From Bdellovibrionales bacterium (lineage in GTDB: Bacteria; Bdellovibrionota; Bacteriovoracia; Bacteriovoracales; Bacteriovoracaceae): a stretch of DNA of 5,662 bases. How positions within the stretch are numbered: position 1 is the stretch's first letter; every line of letters begins with the position of its first letter. Under the pieces are notes generated by a model. That model saw only the letters and a program-made list of their open reading frames with translations. It was not told the DNA's origin and did no database searches. The stretch lies in the NCBI GenBank assembly GCA_005791855.1, contig SXUH01000364.1:1-5662 (forward strand), given 5' to 3'. Positions 5,286 through 5,662 of the stretch are shown here, one piece after another. Position numbers and translations under genes: made by a program.

Positions 5286-5662
5286 CCTTGCCTCACCCGT
5301 TGCCGGATGAGGAACTGCCGCTGGACACCCTCGACGTACGGGAGCCGCACGAGGGTCGAGGGCTTGGTCCGCTCCAGGGGTCTCAGCAGGAGGTCCATGA
5401 TCTCGAGGGCCCGGACCTTGATCGCCCGTCCCTTAAACGGAAGGATCTCCAGCTCGTCGCCCTGGTTGAAGGCGTTTCTCACCTCGAGGACGATCCCGGT
5501 CGCGGGCCCGGCCTCGAGCACCGAGCCGACCATCTGCCACTCGTCGGACTTGTCCGTCTCCCGTTCGTTGAAGATCGAGTCCGGCCCGGCCTTCTCGACG
5601 AGGCTCGCCTCGGTGTAGGTCCGGTGGGAGACCGTGCGCAGCTCCTCTTCCCAGTAGAGCAG
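5282..5662 (-). CDS. U32-family protein, C-terminal 126 residues (5' part beyond the right edge)
   Basis: The frame is open from the window edge to a TGA overlapping the next gene's ATG. The visible part begins LLYWEEELRTVSHRTYTEA, matching the 'Y-x-x-E-L-x-x-V-S-H-R-x-Y-T' segment at the end of the U32 core in TrhP/YrrO-type proteins. A C-terminal beta-barrel follows (VGSVLEAG...GIVLEVRNAF...GDELEIL, about residues 45-80) and then TLVRLPYVEGVQRQFLIRQ near the end. A barrel like this is characteristic of the longer members (TrhP/YegQ of E. coli, YrrO/TrhP2 of Bacillus, tRNA 5-hydroxyuridine formation), not of the short UbiU/UbiV. The Fe-S cysteines would lie in the unseen core. The internal ATG at 5533 is not a plausible start because the homology continues upstream of it. 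The tail aligns with the C-terminus of the downstream gene, so the two are paralogues. Confidence 0.82.
   Translation of the reverse strand: MLYWEEELRTVSHRTYTEASLVEKAGPDSIFNERETDKSDEWQMVGSVLEAGPATGIVLEVRNAFNQGDELEILPFKGRAIKVRALEIMDLLLRPLERTKPSTLVRLPYVEGVQRQFLIRQRVRQG

Overview
The window is GC-rich, densely packed bacterial chromosome with housekeeping and metabolic genes. I see no mobile element, CRISPR array, tRNA or rRNA. The mevalonate-pathway pair (type 2 isopentenyl-diphosphate isomerase followed by an apparent class II HMG-CoA reductase), a short RsmI-like methyltransferase and tandem U32 proteins suggest a Bdellovibrio-like or other delta-type proteobacterial lineage. Bacteroidota share some of these traits, so this placement is an inference.

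Layout, left to right. Positions 1-1105 (minus) hold the start of a probable HMG-CoA reductase gene and, upstream of it, fni, joined by an ATGA stop/start overlap. After a 75-bp gap, 1181-2412 (minus) holds a two-gene unit: a protein with a CBM9-like/DOMON-like fold, then a short tetrapyrrole-methylase-family (RsmI/YraL-like) methyltransferase, again joined by ATGA. A 58-bp divergent intergenic region (2413-2470) separates this from a plus-strand pair at 2471-4115: a THUMP-containing RlmL/YpsC-type rRNA guanine-N2 methyltransferase and an overlapping GNAT acetyltransferase. That pair converges, with an 18-bp gap, on a minus-strand pair at 4134-5662: the C-terminal part of one U32-family protein and, after another ATGA overlap, a complete U32 paralogue.

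The units fall into isoprenoid precursor supply (fni, HMG-CoA reductase) and RNA or protein modification (RsmI-like, RlmL-like, GNAT, and U32 proteins related to RNA hydroxylation or ubiquinone hydroxylation factors). The most interesting points are the complete U32 paralogue, which appears to have lost most of the Fe-S cysteines of its family, and the three unit-leading genes, which lack a good Shine-Dalgarno sequence and may be leaderless, whereas the inner genes have one. I found no clearly new multi-gene system.
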